Origin: Roseovarius sp. W115
GTDB taxonomy: Bacteria; Pseudomonadota; Alphaproteobacteria; Rhodobacterales; Rhodobacteraceae
Assembly: GCF_032842945.2 (NCBI RefSeq)
Contig: NZ_CP146606.1
Coordinates: forward strand, 434,001 to 498,000
DNA: 64,000 bases
Reading direction: 5' to 3'
Shown here: one piece after another, positions 23,723 through 33,018 of the stretch
Layout of the letters: each line of letters starts with the position of its first letter
How positions within the stretch are numbered: the stretch's first letter is position 1
Position numbers and translations under genes: made by a program
The notes under the pieces: model-generated
Seen by the model: the letters and a program-made list of their open reading frames with translations, nothing else
The model's database searches: none
What the model was told of the DNA's origin: nothing

Positions 23723-25300
23723 ATGAAAAAGAAAACCATTCTTGCTGCGCTGTTGCTGTCGACAGTGGCAGCAGGCGCTTCGGCAGAGACATTGCGCTGG
23801 GCACGCGCGGGCGACTCGCTGACACTGGACCCGCATGCGCAGAACGAGGGGCCCACCCACACGCTGGCGCACCAGATTTATGAGCCGCTGATCATTCGCG
23901 ACCATTCCGGCGCATTTCAGGCCGCATTGGCCACCGATTGGGCACCGAAAGAGGGTGATCCGAATGTGTGGGTGTTCAACCTGCGCCAGGGTGTGACCTA
24001 TCATGACGGATCGGACTTCACCGCAGAGGATGTGGTGTTCTCGATCAATCGTGCGCAATCCGAAAACTCGGCCATGAAAGAGCTGTTGACCTCGATCACC
24101 GAGGTGCGCGCCGTTGATGATCACACGGTTGAGTTTGTCACCAACGGGCCAAACCCCATTCTGCCAGCAAACCTCACCAACCTCTTCATGATGGACAAAA
24201 CCTGGACCGAGGCGAACAATGCCACAGCGGTGCAGGACATCGCGGGCGGTGAAACGACATTTGCCTCGACCAACACAAACGGCACCGGGCCTTTCCAGGT
24301 CGTCAGCCGTGAGCCGGATGTGAAAACGGTCCTGTCGGCCAATGAAAGCTACTGGGGCAAAGACGAGTTCCAGCTTGATGTGACCGAGATCGTCTACACC
24401 CCGATTCAGAACGCTGCGACACGCGTGGCCGCTCTGCTCTCGGGCGAAGTTGACTTCATTCAGGACGTGCCGGTTCAGGACCTTGACCGCGTGGCGGACA
24501 CCGCCGGTCTGGTGGTGAAAACAGCGCCGCAAAACCGGGTGATCTTCTTCGGCATGAACATGGGTGACGAAGACATCCGCAACGACAATGTCGAGGGCAA
24601 GAACCCTCTGGCTGATGCGCGCGTGCGCAAGGCGATGTCCATGGCGATCAACCGCGATGCGATCAAGAAGGTTGTGATGCGTGAGCAGTCGCAGCCTGCG
24701 GGCATGATCGCACCGCCCTTCGTCAATGGCTGGGATGCAGACATGGACGCAAGCTCGACAACAGATGTCGAAGGGGCCAAGGCACTGATGGCGGATGCCG
24801 GATATGGTGATGGATTCTCAATCCAGCTCGACTGTCCGAACGACCGCTATGTCAATGATGAGGGCATCTGTCAGGCAGCCGTGGGCATGCTGGCGCAAAT
24901 CGGCGTGACCGTGAACCTCAATGCTCAGCCAAAAGCGCAGCATTTCCCGCTTATCCAGAATGATGAAACGGATTTCTATATGCTGGGCTGGGGTGTTCCG
25001 ACCTACGACTCGGAATACATCTTCAACTTCCTCGTCCACACCCGTGGCGAAGAGCGCGGCAGCTGGAACGGGACAGGCTATTCCAACCCGGATCTTGATG
25101 CCAAGATTGTCAGTCTTGCCTCAGAGACAGACCTTGAGGCGCGCAACGCGACAATCAACGATATCTGGACTGTGGTGCAGGAAGAGGCGCTTTACGTGCC
25201 GATCCACCACCAGGTGCTCAACTGGGGCATGACCGACAAGGTCGGCACCGAAGTGAGCCCGGAAGATGATCCGAAGTTCAAATTCTTCAAAATGAACTAA
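23723..25300 (+). CDS. ABC transporter periplasmic solute-binding protein, peptide/nickel (family 5) type
   Basis: This 525-residue protein has a signal peptide (MKKKTILAALLLSTVAAGAS, cut after ASA). It then shows SBP family 5 features: LRWARAGDSLTLDPHAQNEG, IYEPLIIRD, FNLRQGVTYHDGSDFTAEDV, NGTGPFQVVS, DARVRKAMSMAINRDAIKK and the C-terminal YSNPDLDAKI. It delivers substrate to the two permeases and ATPases that follow. The genes DppA-B-C-D-F order is complete. The downstream DUF1989-GcvT enzyme suggests the substrate is a methylated amine or related compound rather than a peptide (inference). Confidence 0.92.
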   Translation: MKKKTILAALLLSTVAAGASAETLRWARAGDSLTLDPHAQNEGPTHTLAHQIYEPLIIRDHSGAFQAALATDWAPKEGDPNVWVFNLRQGVTYHDGSDFTAEDVVFSINRAQSENSAMKELLTSITEVRAVDDHTVEFVTNGPNPILPANLTNLFMMDKTWTEANNATAVQDIAGGETTFASTNTNGTGPFQVVSREPDVKTVLSANESYWGKDEFQLDVTEIVYTPIQNAATRVAALLSGEVDFIQDVPVQDLDRVADTAGLVVKTAPQNRVIFFGMNMGDEDIRNDNVEGKNPLADARVRKAMSMAINRDAIKKVVMREQSQPAGMIAPPFVNGWDADMDASSTTDVEGAKALMADAGYGDGFSIQLDCPNDRYVNDEGICQAAVGMLAQIGVTVNLNAQPKAQHFPLIQNDETDFYMLGWGVPTYDSEYIFNFLVHTRGEERGSWNGTGYSNPDLDAKIVSLASETDLEARNATINDIWTVVQEEALYVPIHHQVLNWGMTDKVGTEVSPEDDPKFKFFKMN

Positions 25301-25389
25301 GACAGCGCGGGGCGGCCTTAGCGGGCCGCCCTGCCCTTTGCATGCCAGAGAACAACAACACGTGCATGCAGCTTTGATTGGGGACGATC

Positions 25390-26373
25390 ATGCTTGCCTA
25401 TATCATCCGGCGTGTGGCGCAATCCGCACTCGTGCTTTTGGTCGTGGGTCTTGTGGCCTTCGCGATGTTCCGATTTGTCGGCGATCCGATCGAAAACATG
25501 CTTGGGCAAGAACGGACGATGGAAGATGTCGAACGGTTGCGTGAAAACCTTGGCCTCGATCAGCCCTTCGTGGTGCAATACTACAAATTCCTGGAAAATG
25601 CCGTGCAGGGCAATTTCGGCCTGAGCTACCGGCAGGGACGACCTGTCGCCGATATCTTGCTGGAACGCCTGCCTGCCACGCTTGAATTGGCTTTTGTCTC
25701 TGGACTTCTGGCGCTTTTGGGCGGGATCGCCCTTGGGATATTCACGGCCATCCGAAAACGAGGGGTAACCGCGAACATCATCATGACAGCTTCGCTGATC
25801 GGGGTGTCTTTGCCGACCTTCCTGATCGGTATTTTGCTCATATACGTGTTCTCCGTCGAGCTTGGATGGCTGCCCAGCTTTGGTCGCGGACAAACCGTGC
25901 AGATTGGCGGGTGGTCCACTGGCTTTCTCACCCAAAGTGGTCTGCAAGCGCTGGTGCTGCCAGCGATTACGTTGGGGCTTTACCAGATGACGCTCATTAT
26001 GCGGCTGGTGCGCACCGAGATGCTTGAGGTGCTGCGCATGGATTACATCCGCTTCGCCCGCGCCCGCGGGATCAAGGACCGCGCCATCAACTTCCGCCAT
26101 GCGCTCAAGAATACGCTGGTGCCGGTCATCACCATCACCGGCCTGCAGCTTGGCAGCATTATCGCCTTTGCCATCATCACCGAGACGGTGTTTCAGTGGC
26201 CGGGCGTGGGCTTGCTCTTTATCAACGCGGTGCAGTTCGTCGATATTCCGGTTATGGCCGCCTACCTCATGATGATTTCGGTGATGTTTGTGAGCATCAA
26301 CCTGATTGTCGACATGCTTTACTTTGCCATTGATCCGCGCCTGCGCGTGGATCGCACAGCAGGAGGCCACTGA
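25390..26373 (+). CDS. ABC transporter permease (DppB-type)
   Basis: This permease has 327 residues from ATG 25390, preceded by GGGGACG; an in-frame TTG at 25378 lies over the RBS and is rejected. The N-terminal helix (MLAYIIRRVAQSALVLLVVG) is typical of DppB/OppB. About six membrane spans are seen, with the EAA-like loop VLRMDYIRFARARGIKDR that contacts the ATPase. It is 89 bp after the binding-protein gene and abuts the second permease gene. Confidence 0.92.
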   Translation: MLAYIIRRVAQSALVLLVVGLVAFAMFRFVGDPIENMLGQERTMEDVERLRENLGLDQPFVVQYYKFLENAVQGNFGLSYRQGRPVADILLERLPATLELAFVSGLLALLGGIALGIFTAIRKRGVTANIIMTASLIGVSLPTFLIGILLIYVFSVELGWLPSFGRGQTVQIGGWSTGFLTQSGLQALVLPAITLGLYQMTLIMRLVRTEMLEVLRMDYIRFARARGIKDRAINFRHALKNTLVPVITITGLQLGSIIAFAIITETVFQWPGVGLLFINAVQFVDIPVMAAYLMMISVMFVSINLIVDMLYFAIDPRLRVDRTAGGH

Positions 26374-27332
26374 TGACAGACGCGCCGCTTTCTGAGACCC
26401 AAGTCTCTGCCCCTGCCCCGTCGCGCATGAAACGCATCTGGGAAAGCGACTTCATGTGGTCGTTCCGCCATGCGCCGGTGGCCATTGTTTCGGCCGTCGT
26501 TGTTCTGGTTCTGGTTCTGGCAGCGGTCTTTGCGCCGCTTATTGCGCCATTTGATCCCTTTAACCCGGCCACTCTGAACCTGATGAACGGGTTCACGCCA
26601 CCGGGAGAGGCCAATGCCTTTACCGGCGATACGTTCTTTTTGGGCACGGATGATCAGGGGCGCGACGTGTTCTCGACGATCCTGTATGGCATGCGCATCT
26701 CGCTATTCGTCGGGTTCTCGGCGGTACTGCTGGCCATGCTCATTGGCGTCACACTGGGTCTTATTGCGGGCTATCTGGGTGGCTGGACCGAGAGCATCAT
26801 CATGCGCATCGCGGATGTGCAGCTCACCTTCCCATCGATCCTTGTGGCGATGCTGATCTTCGGGATTGCCAAGGGCATTACGCCGGCTGAGTACCGCGAT
26901 CAGATGGCGATCTGGGTGCTGATCCTGGCCATTGGTCTGAGCGACTGGGTGCAGTTCGCGCGGGTGGTGCGCGGCACGACGCTGGTGGAGAAGAACAAGG
27001 AATATGTGCAGGCCGCCAAGCTGATTGGCCGTTCGCGGTTTTCCATCATGCTGCGGCATATCCTGCCGAATGTGCTGAACCCAGTGCTGGTGATCGCCAC
27101 GATTTCGCTGGCTCTGGCCATTATCGCCGAGGCCACGCTCAGCTTCCTTGGCGTCGGCGCACCGCCCACCAAGCCATCCCTCGGCACCCTGATCCGCATC
27201 GGGCAAGAGTTCATGTTCTCGGGTGAATGGTGGATCCTGCTGTTCCCCGCGGCAACGCTTCTGGCGCTGGCGCTGTCGATTAACCTGCTTGGCGATTGGC
27301 TCAGAGACGCGTTGAACCCGAGGTTGCGATGA
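26373..27332 (+). CDS. ABC transporter permease (DppC-type)
   Basis: This 319-residue DppC/OppC-type permease has a cytoplasmic N-terminus, a first helix VAIVSAVVVLVLVLAAVFAP, then the DppC hallmark FFLGTDDQGRDVFSTILYGM, further helices and the ATPase loop NKEYVQAAKLIGRSRFSIM. Its ATG overlaps the preceding stop by one base (TGATG) and its stop overlaps the next start by ATGA. Confidence 0.92.
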   Translation: MTDAPLSETQVSAPAPSRMKRIWESDFMWSFRHAPVAIVSAVVVLVLVLAAVFAPLIAPFDPFNPATLNLMNGFTPPGEANAFTGDTFFLGTDDQGRDVFSTILYGMRISLFVGFSAVLLAMLIGVTLGLIAGYLGGWTESIIMRIADVQLTFPSILVAMLIFGIAKGITPAEYRDQMAIWVLILAIGLSDWVQFARVVRGTTLVEKNKEYVQAAKLIGRSRFSIMLRHILPNVLNPVLVIATISLALAIIAEATLSFLGVGAPPTKPSLGTLIRIGQEFMFSGEWWILLFPAATLLALALSINLLGDWLRDALNPRLR

Positions 27333-28315
27333 CAAATACCCCCATCCTTTCCGTTCGCGATCTGGTCGTGGAAATCCCCACCCGCCACGGCATTCTGCGG
27401 CCTGTGGATCAGGTCAGTTATAACATTCATGCCGGGGAGATCCTGGGCGTGGTGGGCGAGTCCGGGGCGGGCAAGTCCATGACGGGCAATGCTGTGATTG
27501 GCTTGCTCGACCCTCCGGCGCGGATCACATCCGGGGAGGTGTTGCTAAAGGGGGAGCCCATTCACAACATCTCGCGAAACAAGCTACGTCGGCTCAGGGG
27601 GCGGCATATGGGGATGATTTTTCAGGACCCGTTGACCTCTCTCAATCCGCTTTTGACCGTGGGCGATCAACTCACCGAGACCATTCAGGAACATCTCAGT
27701 GTTGGTCAGGCCGAGGCGCAGAAACGGGCCATTGCAGCGCTCGAAGAAGTGGGCATCCCCGCCGCCGCGCAACGGATCGACAGCTATCCGCATGAGTTCT
27801 CTGGCGGGATGCGGCAACGGGTTGTGATTGCACTGGCCTTGTGTGCCGAGCCGGAGTTGGTCATCGCGGATGAGCCGACCACGGCGCTTGATGTGTCGGT
27901 GCAAGCCCAGATTGTTGCGCTCTTGAAGCGGCTCTGCCGTGAGCGCGGCGTGGCGGTGATGCTGGTCACCCACGACATGGGCGTGATTGCCGAGGCCGCA
28001 GACCGCGTGGCCGTGATGTATGCCGGGCGGCTGGCCGAGCTTGGTCCGGTACGCGAGGTGATCACCGAAGCCCAGCATCCCTATACCTCGGGTCTCATGG
28101 CCTCGACCCCGCTGGCCAGCCAGGGCCAGAAGCGCCTGCGCCAAATCCCGGGCTCTATGCCGCGCCTGGGCGCGCTGCCCACGGGCTGCGCCTTCAACCC
28201 ACGGTGCGACTTTGCGCAGGACCGGTGTCGGCAAGACCCCTCGCCCCGCCTTGATACATGCGACGGGCGCGCGGCCTGCTGGTTTCCCCTCGCGGCAAAG
28301 GAGTCTGTCGCATGA
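27329..28315 (+). CDS. ABC transporter ATPase (DppD-type)
   Basis: This ATPase has 328 residues from ATG 27329 in ATGA overlap with the permease. It has Walker A GESGAGKSM, Q-loop MIFQDPLTSLNPL, signature FSGGMRQRVVIALAL, Walker B ELVIADEPTTALD and H-loop VTHDMGV. The C-terminal oligopeptide/dipeptide-type zinc-finger-like extension reads GCAFNPRCDFAQDRC. It powers uptake together with the next ATPase. Confidence 0.93.
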   Translation: MTNTPILSVRDLVVEIPTRHGILRPVDQVSYNIHAGEILGVVGESGAGKSMTGNAVIGLLDPPARITSGEVLLKGEPIHNISRNKLRRLRGRHMGMIFQDPLTSLNPLLTVGDQLTETIQEHLSVGQAEAQKRAIAALEEVGIPAAAQRIDSYPHEFSGGMRQRVVIALALCAEPELVIADEPTTALDVSVQAQIVALLKRLCRERGVAVMLVTHDMGVIAEAADRVAVMYAGRLAELGPVREVITEAQHPYTSGLMASTPLASQGQKRLRQIPGSMPRLGALPTGCAFNPRCDFAQDRCRQDPSPRLDTCDGRAACWFPLAAKESVA

Positions 28316-29277
28316 GCGCTTTGATCTCGGTGCGTAACCTGACGCGTGTTTTTGACGTCTCAAAGCCCTGGCTCAACCGTGTGATTGAACGTCTGCCCGT
28401 GGCGCTTCTGACTGCCGTCTCGGATGTGAGTTTCGACATCGAGGAAAAGACGGTTTACGCGCTGGTTGGCGAAAGCGGGTCGGGCAAATCGACCATTGGT
28501 AAGATTGTGGTCGGTCTTGTGCCGCCTTCCGAGGGCGCGGTTGAGATCAGCGGTGTTGATCTGGCCACAGAGCGCGATGACGCCAAGGTCGATGCGGTGC
28601 GCTCTGACATTCAGATGATTTTTCAGGACCCTTATGCGTCGCTCAATCCGCGCTGGCGGGTGCGCGACGTCATTGCCGAGCCGGTGGCGGCGCGGGGTGG
28701 CGACACGACGGGTCTGGCTGAGCGTTTGCTGGAACAGGTGGGGCTGTCGGCGGCAGATGCCTCAAAATATCCGCATGAATTCTCTGGCGGTCAGCGACAG
28801 CGGATTTGCATCGCGCGCGCGCTGGCCTCTGGCCCCAAGATCATTGTCTGCGATGAACCGACGTCGGCTTTGGATGTGTCGGTGCAAAGTCAGGTTCTCA
28901 ACCTGATGTCGGACCTGCGCGAAGACCTGGGCCTGACTTATCTCTTCATCAGTCATGACCTCACGGTGGTCCAGCATATGGCCGACCGGATCGGCGTGCT
29001 CTACCTCGGCCGTCTGGTTGAGGAGGCGCCGCGCGATGCCCTTTTCGAAAGCCCTAAACACCCCTACACCCGGATGCTTTTTGATGCCGCCCCCCGCATG
29101 GATGCCTTTGGGCGTGAGGTTGATCCGCCCAAAGGTGAAATTCCCGATGCCATAAACCCGCCAACAGGTTGCGCGTTTCATCCGCGTTGTCCGCTGGCCG
29201 TGGACCGCTGCAGTCAGGAGCGCCCGGAGATGCGGGTGATCGGCGAGACGCGTGTTGCGTGCCATCTGGCAGAATAG
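28312..29277 (+). CDS. ABC transporter ATPase (DppF-type)
   Basis: This ATPase has 321 residues from ATG 28312 (ATGA overlap). Walker A is GESGSGKSTIG, the Q-loop is MIFQDPYASLNPRW, the signature is FSGGQRQRICIARAL, Walker B is IIVCDEPTSALD and the H-loop is ISHDLTV. The C-terminal Cys-rich oligopeptide-type tail is GCAFHPRCPLAVDRC. It is the last transporter gene. The DUF1989-GcvT gene starts 102 bp later on the same strand and probably belongs to the same regulon. Confidence 0.93.
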   Translation: MSALISVRNLTRVFDVSKPWLNRVIERLPVALLTAVSDVSFDIEEKTVYALVGESGSGKSTIGKIVVGLVPPSEGAVEISGVDLATERDDAKVDAVRSDIQMIFQDPYASLNPRWRVRDVIAEPVAARGGDTTGLAERLLEQVGLSAADASKYPHEFSGGQRQRICIARALASGPKIIVCDEPTSALDVSVQSQVLNLMSDLREDLGLTYLFISHDLTVVQHMADRIGVLYLGRLVEEAPRDALFESPKHPYTRMLFDAAPRMDAFGREVDPPKGEIPDAINPPTGCAFHPRCPLAVDRCSQERPEMRVIGETRVACHLAE

Positions 29278-29378
29278 CGATTTCCTTATCATTCGCCTCT
29301 TGACAGCGCGTAGCGACTTGCGCTCTTTGACCTTTGTCGAATTTTGGATCGGCATGGTTTTAAACCGGAGTCCGGGCG

Positions 29379-31706
29379 GTGGTGTCTACACCAGTCCATC
29401 ATGAGTTCAGCAATATCGGCTATGCAAAGCATGGTCGCAATTTTGCAGGGTTTCCCGACAAATCTGAGCGGTTTCGCAAACTTTTAGGCCCGCGCCAAGC
29501 GGTTCGGTTTGATCTCTCTTCGGGTGATTTGCTGTCGATCACGCCCAGGGGTGAAACGCGGCCGCTCAGCCTGCTGGTTATCGACAAAAAGGGCACGACG
29601 GCACCGGGTCTTTTGGGCTTGGAGAAAACGACTGCGCTTGTTTTGAGCGCATTTGACAGTGCCGAGCTTGCCGGTTGGTTTGTGTCACATGGCGGAGCGG
29701 CAGGCCCCTCTTTGTCAGTGGTGGATGTGCCAACACACGAGCTCTTGGCCTTGTCTGCAAAAGAGGCCTGCACCGTATGGGCCATCAACCCAACTCTGCC
29801 AGCAGATCTTGTTGGTGACGCTGCACCGGGTCCGATTGAAGTCACACATAAACCCGCCAAACCGTCTCCTGCCCTGTTCCTGCCGCCACCGCTCGGAGAC
29901 GTGCGCGATGAGTTCACCGTGTCACGCGGCACGGCACACGCCTATGAGGTGCACCCCGGTGAGATCGTACAGATCATCGACGTCGAGGGACAGCAATGTT
30001 CTGATTTCATGGCGCTGCGAAGTGAGGGGCTGGACCGCGGCGAAGAGCTGATGATCGACAGCACCGCGACGCGGTCCATGGTGCGCGGGGCTTATCCGAC
30101 ACCAGGGCTTTTCGATAAGTTCTTTGATCGCGACATGCGGCCCATCATGAATGTCGTGCAGGATACCTGTGGGCGGCATGACACGTTTGGATTGGCCTGC
30201 ACCGCGCGCGGATACGAAGAGCGTGGTTTTCCGGGGCATGTAAACTGTTCTGATAATATATCCGGCGCGCTATCGCCGTGTGGGGTCGAACGGCGCGCAG
30301 CCTGGCCTGCGATCAACTTTTTCTGGAACACCTGGATTGATCCAAACCATCACGGGCTGATGACCGAGGAAAGCTATTCCCGGCCCGGGGATTATGTGGC
30401 GCTCAAAGCGATGGATGAATTGGTCTGTGTCTCAACAGCATGTCCTGATGATATTGACCCGATCAATGGCTGGAACCCCACAGATGTGCATGTGCGCATC
30501 TACAAGCCTGAGGCCCCGATCCGGCGCGCCGTGGCCTATCGCGAAAAGGAAGATGCGCCCATGTCGATCAGCCAGGAAAGCGCGTTTCACCCCTGCACCT
30601 CCAAGTTTACCTCACATTTCGCACCTGCGCGCGATCTCTGGGCACCGGTCAGCTTTCCCGGTGTCGGCACGATTGGTGAGTACTGGGCCTGTCGCGAACG
30701 GGTCACGCTGCAGGATATGAGCGGGTTACGCAAATACGACATCGTGGGTCCAGATGCCGAAAAGCTTCTGCAAAGGGCCCTGACACGGGATGTTTCGCGC
30801 CTGGCCGTCTGGCGTGGGACCTATGCGCTGATGTGCGATGATGCCGGTGCGGTGATCGACGATGGCACGCTCTTTCGGCTTGCCCCGCACTTGTTCCGGT
30901 GGTGCTGCGGCACAGAAGAAAGTGCGCGGGTGCTGTCAGATCTGGCACAGACCGAAGGGTTGCAGGTGCGCGTTCACGGCATGGGCGGCGCCCTTCCCAA
31001 TCTGGCTCTGCAAGGGCCAAGATCTCGTGACCTGTTGCAGAAGATTGTCTTCACCCAACCGCAAGTTCCGGCACTGGAGCATGTGAAATGGTTCGGCGCG
31101 ACGGTTGCGCGGCTCAATAATCGTGAGGGCGTGCCGTTTATGCTGGCGCGCTCTGGCTACACAGGTGAGCTGGGGTACGAGCTTTTCTGCGCACAGGATG
31201 ATGCCACGGCACTTTGGGATGCTGTGATGGCTGCCGGAGAGGAATTCGGGATCGCCCCGATGGGATCCGCCGCACTTGAGATGTTGCGCATCGAGGCCGG
31301 GCTTGCCGCAGCAGGTGCTGAATTCGCCCCGGGTGTCGATGCTTACGAGTCAGGGCTTGGGTTTGCCGTTGACCTCAAGAAGCCTGATTTCGTGGGACGT
31401 GCCGCTTTGGAACGCAATGCACGCGACCCGCGCAAAATGCTCAAAGGCTTGAGCTTTGAAAGTGACGATGTGCCCGCCCATGGCGCGCATGTCTTTGCCG
31501 GAGAGCGCGCGATTGGGGTAATCACCTCGGCCACACGCTCGCCCATCATGGACAAAACCATCGCCATGGCGCGGCTGGCCGTGGAACATGCCGAAAACGG
31601 AACGGTTCTGGAAGTGGGTCAAATGGACGGTCGCATGAAGCGGTTGACGGCAACAGTGTGCAACACGCCCTTTTATGATCCCAAACGCGAGCGCGCCCGC
31701 GCATAG
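29379..31706 (+). CDS. DUF1989 (urea carboxylase-associated-like) - GcvT aminomethyltransferase fusion protein
   Basis: This is a 775-residue two-part protein. Residues from about 1 to 390 match the DUF1989 family, with a degenerate first copy (VRFDLSSGDLLSITPRGE) and a full copy around VHPGEIVQIIDVEGQQCSDF, including NCSDNISGAL and FNxW-like NFFWNTWIDPN. Residues about 400-775 are a complete GcvT-like domain (YDIVGPDAEKLLQRALTRDV, LARSGYTGELGYELF, EMLRIEAGLAAAG, FYDPKRERARA) of the folate-binding kind that takes a methyl or aminomethyl group. The start is a GTG at 29379 after CCGGAG; GTG 29382 is an alternative. The fusion suggests THF-linked demethylation of the imported compound. Substrate unknown. 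Confidence 0.85.
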   Translation: MVSTPVHHEFSNIGYAKHGRNFAGFPDKSERFRKLLGPRQAVRFDLSSGDLLSITPRGETRPLSLLVIDKKGTTAPGLLGLEKTTALVLSAFDSAELAGWFVSHGGAAGPSLSVVDVPTHELLALSAKEACTVWAINPTLPADLVGDAAPGPIEVTHKPAKPSPALFLPPPLGDVRDEFTVSRGTAHAYEVHPGEIVQIIDVEGQQCSDFMALRSEGLDRGEELMIDSTATRSMVRGAYPTPGLFDKFFDRDMRPIMNVVQDTCGRHDTFGLACTARGYEERGFPGHVNCSDNISGALSPCGVERRAAWPAINFFWNTWIDPNHHGLMTEESYSRPGDYVALKAMDELVCVSTACPDDIDPINGWNPTDVHVRIYKPEAPIRRAVAYREKEDAPMSISQESAFHPCTSKFTSHFAPARDLWAPVSFPGVGTIGEYWACRERVTLQDMSGLRKYDIVGPDAEKLLQRALTRDVSRLAVWRGTYALMCDDAGAVIDDGTLFRLAPHLFRWCCGTEESARVLSDLAQTEGLQVRVHGMGGALPNLALQGPRSRDLLQKIVFTQPQVPALEHVKWFGATVARLNNREGVPFMLARSGYTGELGYELFCAQDDATALWDAVMAAGEEFGIAPMGSAALEMLRIEAGLAAAGAEFAPGVDAYESGLGFAVDLKKPDFVGRAALERNARDPRKMLKGLSFESDDVPAHGAHVFAGERAIGVITSATRSPIMDKTIAMARLAVEHAENGTVLEVGQMDGRMKRLTATVCNTPFYDPKRERARA

Positions 31707-31710
31707 GTCA

Positions 31711-31740
31711 GGCCAGAAAACGGTAGGCCAGAAAACGGTA
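31711..31740. repeat. Perfect 15-bp tandem duplication
   Basis: ggccagaaaacggta occupies 31711-31725 and again 31726-31740 without mismatch, just after the stop of the GcvT fusion gene and directly before a GC hairpin. It resembles the 23-bp duplication at 9692 in being a clean, recent tandem copy. Confidence 0.95.
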
Positions 31741-31741
31741 G

Positions 31742-31760
31742 GGCGGGGTTTCACCCCGCC
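31742..31760. repeat. GC-rich hairpin downstream of the GcvT fusion (REP-like or weak terminator)
   Basis: ggcgggg (31742-31748), loop tttca, ccccgcc (31754-31760) form a perfect 7-bp stem. No T-run follows on either strand, so an intrinsic terminator is doubtful. It lies between the plus-strand GcvT fusion and the convergent minus-strand mrpG, and may act as a REP-like mRNA end. Confidence 0.6.
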
Positions 31761-31849
31761 GCGCCGACCGTTTGCAAGACTGCAAAACCTAACAAGACCT
31801 TAAAGCGTTTCGCGCGCGAAACATTTTTGGAGTGTCTTCCTGCGAGACC

Positions 31850-32236
31850 TTACGCTTCTGCTTCAACCGCTTTGGGCCTTTCCTCGGGCACATCAAGCGT
31901 GGACCACGTTTTGTCCTTCAGCGGCTCAGGTGGTGTTTCGCATGTACGCCGGTGGATATGCACCTTGGCGATGAAGTTGGCAGAAATCGGTGCGGTGACA
32001 AACAGGAACGACATGATCAACAACTCGTGGATCGACCCGTCGCCGGTCACAAAAGCATGGATCATCCCGGCAAGCAGCAGCGCGCCGATGCCAACCGTGC
32101 CCACCTTGGTCGGGGCATGCAGACGGGTCATGGGGTCGGTGAATCGCAAAAGACCAATGGACCCCACCAAAGCAAAGATCGCCCCAATCAAAAGCCAGAT
32201 CCCGGCAATGTAGATCAATACAGCATCAAGGGTCAT
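31850..32236 (-). CDS. mrpG: Na+/H+ antiporter subunit MrpG
   Basis: This subunit has 128 residues from ATG 32236, in ATGA overlap with mrpF. Three N-terminal helices and the MrpG motif GSIGLLRFTDPMTRLHAPTK are visible, then a charged cytoplasmic tail rich in Glu and Pro. It is part of the seven-subunit Mrp/Pha complex that exchanges Na+ (or K+) for H+ across the inner membrane and supports salt and pH tolerance. It is the last gene of the minus-strand operon. Confidence 0.92.
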   Translation of the reverse strand: MTLDAVLIYIAGIWLLIGAIFALVGSIGLLRFTDPMTRLHAPTKVGTVGIGALLLAGMIHAFVTGDGSIHELLIMSFLFVTAPISANFIAKVHIHRRTCETPPEPLKDKTWSTLDVPEERPKAVEAEA

Positions 32237-32520
32237 TCGATGATATCTCCCCTGAGTTTGAAGCGCGCATAAGCCACGGTCGAAACAAATCCAAGCATGG
32301 CGATGATCATCGACACTTCGAAGTAGATTTGCGTGCCTTGCCAGATGCCCAAGAGCACGATGATCCCGATGGCGTTCACCACCATCGTATCCAGAGCAAG
32401 GATGCGGTCGCCGGTGTCTGGTCCGATCACCAGACGGATCATGCACAGAACCTGCGAGATCGCCACCGCGCAAAAGGCGATGACCAAGGCGATATTCATG
32501 AACTCCAGTGCGGCGGTCAT
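32233..32520 (-). CDS. mrpF: Na+/H+ antiporter subunit MrpF
   Basis: This 95-residue, three-helix membrane protein has the MrpF signature LVIGPDTGDRILALDTMVVN. It is coupled by 4-bp overlaps to both mrpE and mrpG. Length matches the family (about 90). Confidence 0.92.
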   Translation of the reverse strand: MTAALEFMNIALVIAFCAVAISQVLCMIRLVIGPDTGDRILALDTMVVNAIGIIVLLGIWQGTQIYFEVSMIIAMLGFVSTVAYARFKLRGDIIE

Positions 32521-33017
32521 AGGAAAATCTCCTTCAGGCGGGCTTCATACCGGGTCTTGATTTCATCGCGCACACCATCCGGGTCGTCCGTGTCCAGCGT
32601 GTGCACCAGAAGGCTGTGTCCTTCACTGGAGAGATCTGCAGAAACCGTGCCCGGCGTCAGGGTGATGGTCCCCGCCAGAACCGTGATGGCTTCGGGCTGT
32701 TTGAGGTCAAGCGGCACGATAACCCAGGCCGGGCGCAGCTTGGAATTGGGTCGTGTTAGAACAATCCATGCGACCTGAACATTGGCCACAAGGATGTCCC
32801 AGAGCACAATGATCATGTAGTTGAACAGCTTCAAAAGCCGTATGCCGTGCGGACGGTCCGGCCACCATACGGCGGTTATGCGCGGTATGATAATTCCAAG
32901 GATCAAGCCAAAAACCACCATTCCTGCAGAGATGTTGTTCTGCAGAAGCGTCCAAACCACCGTCAGCAAGAGCGTCAGGAAGGGGTGTGGAAAGAGCCAG
33001 TTGAAAACTTTGCTCAT
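32517..33017 (-). CDS. mrpE: Na+/H+ antiporter subunit MrpE
   Basis: This 166-residue protein has two or three N-terminal helices (LTLLLTVVWTLLQNNISAGM) and the MrpE cytoplasmic domain, with AWIVLTRPNSKLRPAWVIVP, LAGTITLTPGTVSADLS and VHTLDTDDPDGV. Its start is one base after the mrpD stop and its stop overlaps mrpF by 4 bp. Confidence 0.92.
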   Translation of the reverse strand: MSKVFNWLFPHPFLTLLLTVVWTLLQNNISAGMVVFGLILGIIIPRITAVWWPDRPHGIRLLKLFNYMIIVLWDILVANVQVAWIVLTRPNSKLRPAWVIVPLDLKQPEAITVLAGTITLTPGTVSADLSSEGHSLLVHTLDTDDPDGVRDEIKTRYEARLKEIFL

Positions 33018-33018
33018 C

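Noticed and set aside
31742..31760. Intrinsic terminator for the GcvT fusion gene
   Set aside because: The stem is strong but no T-run follows on either strand; a REP-like hairpin is the safer call.
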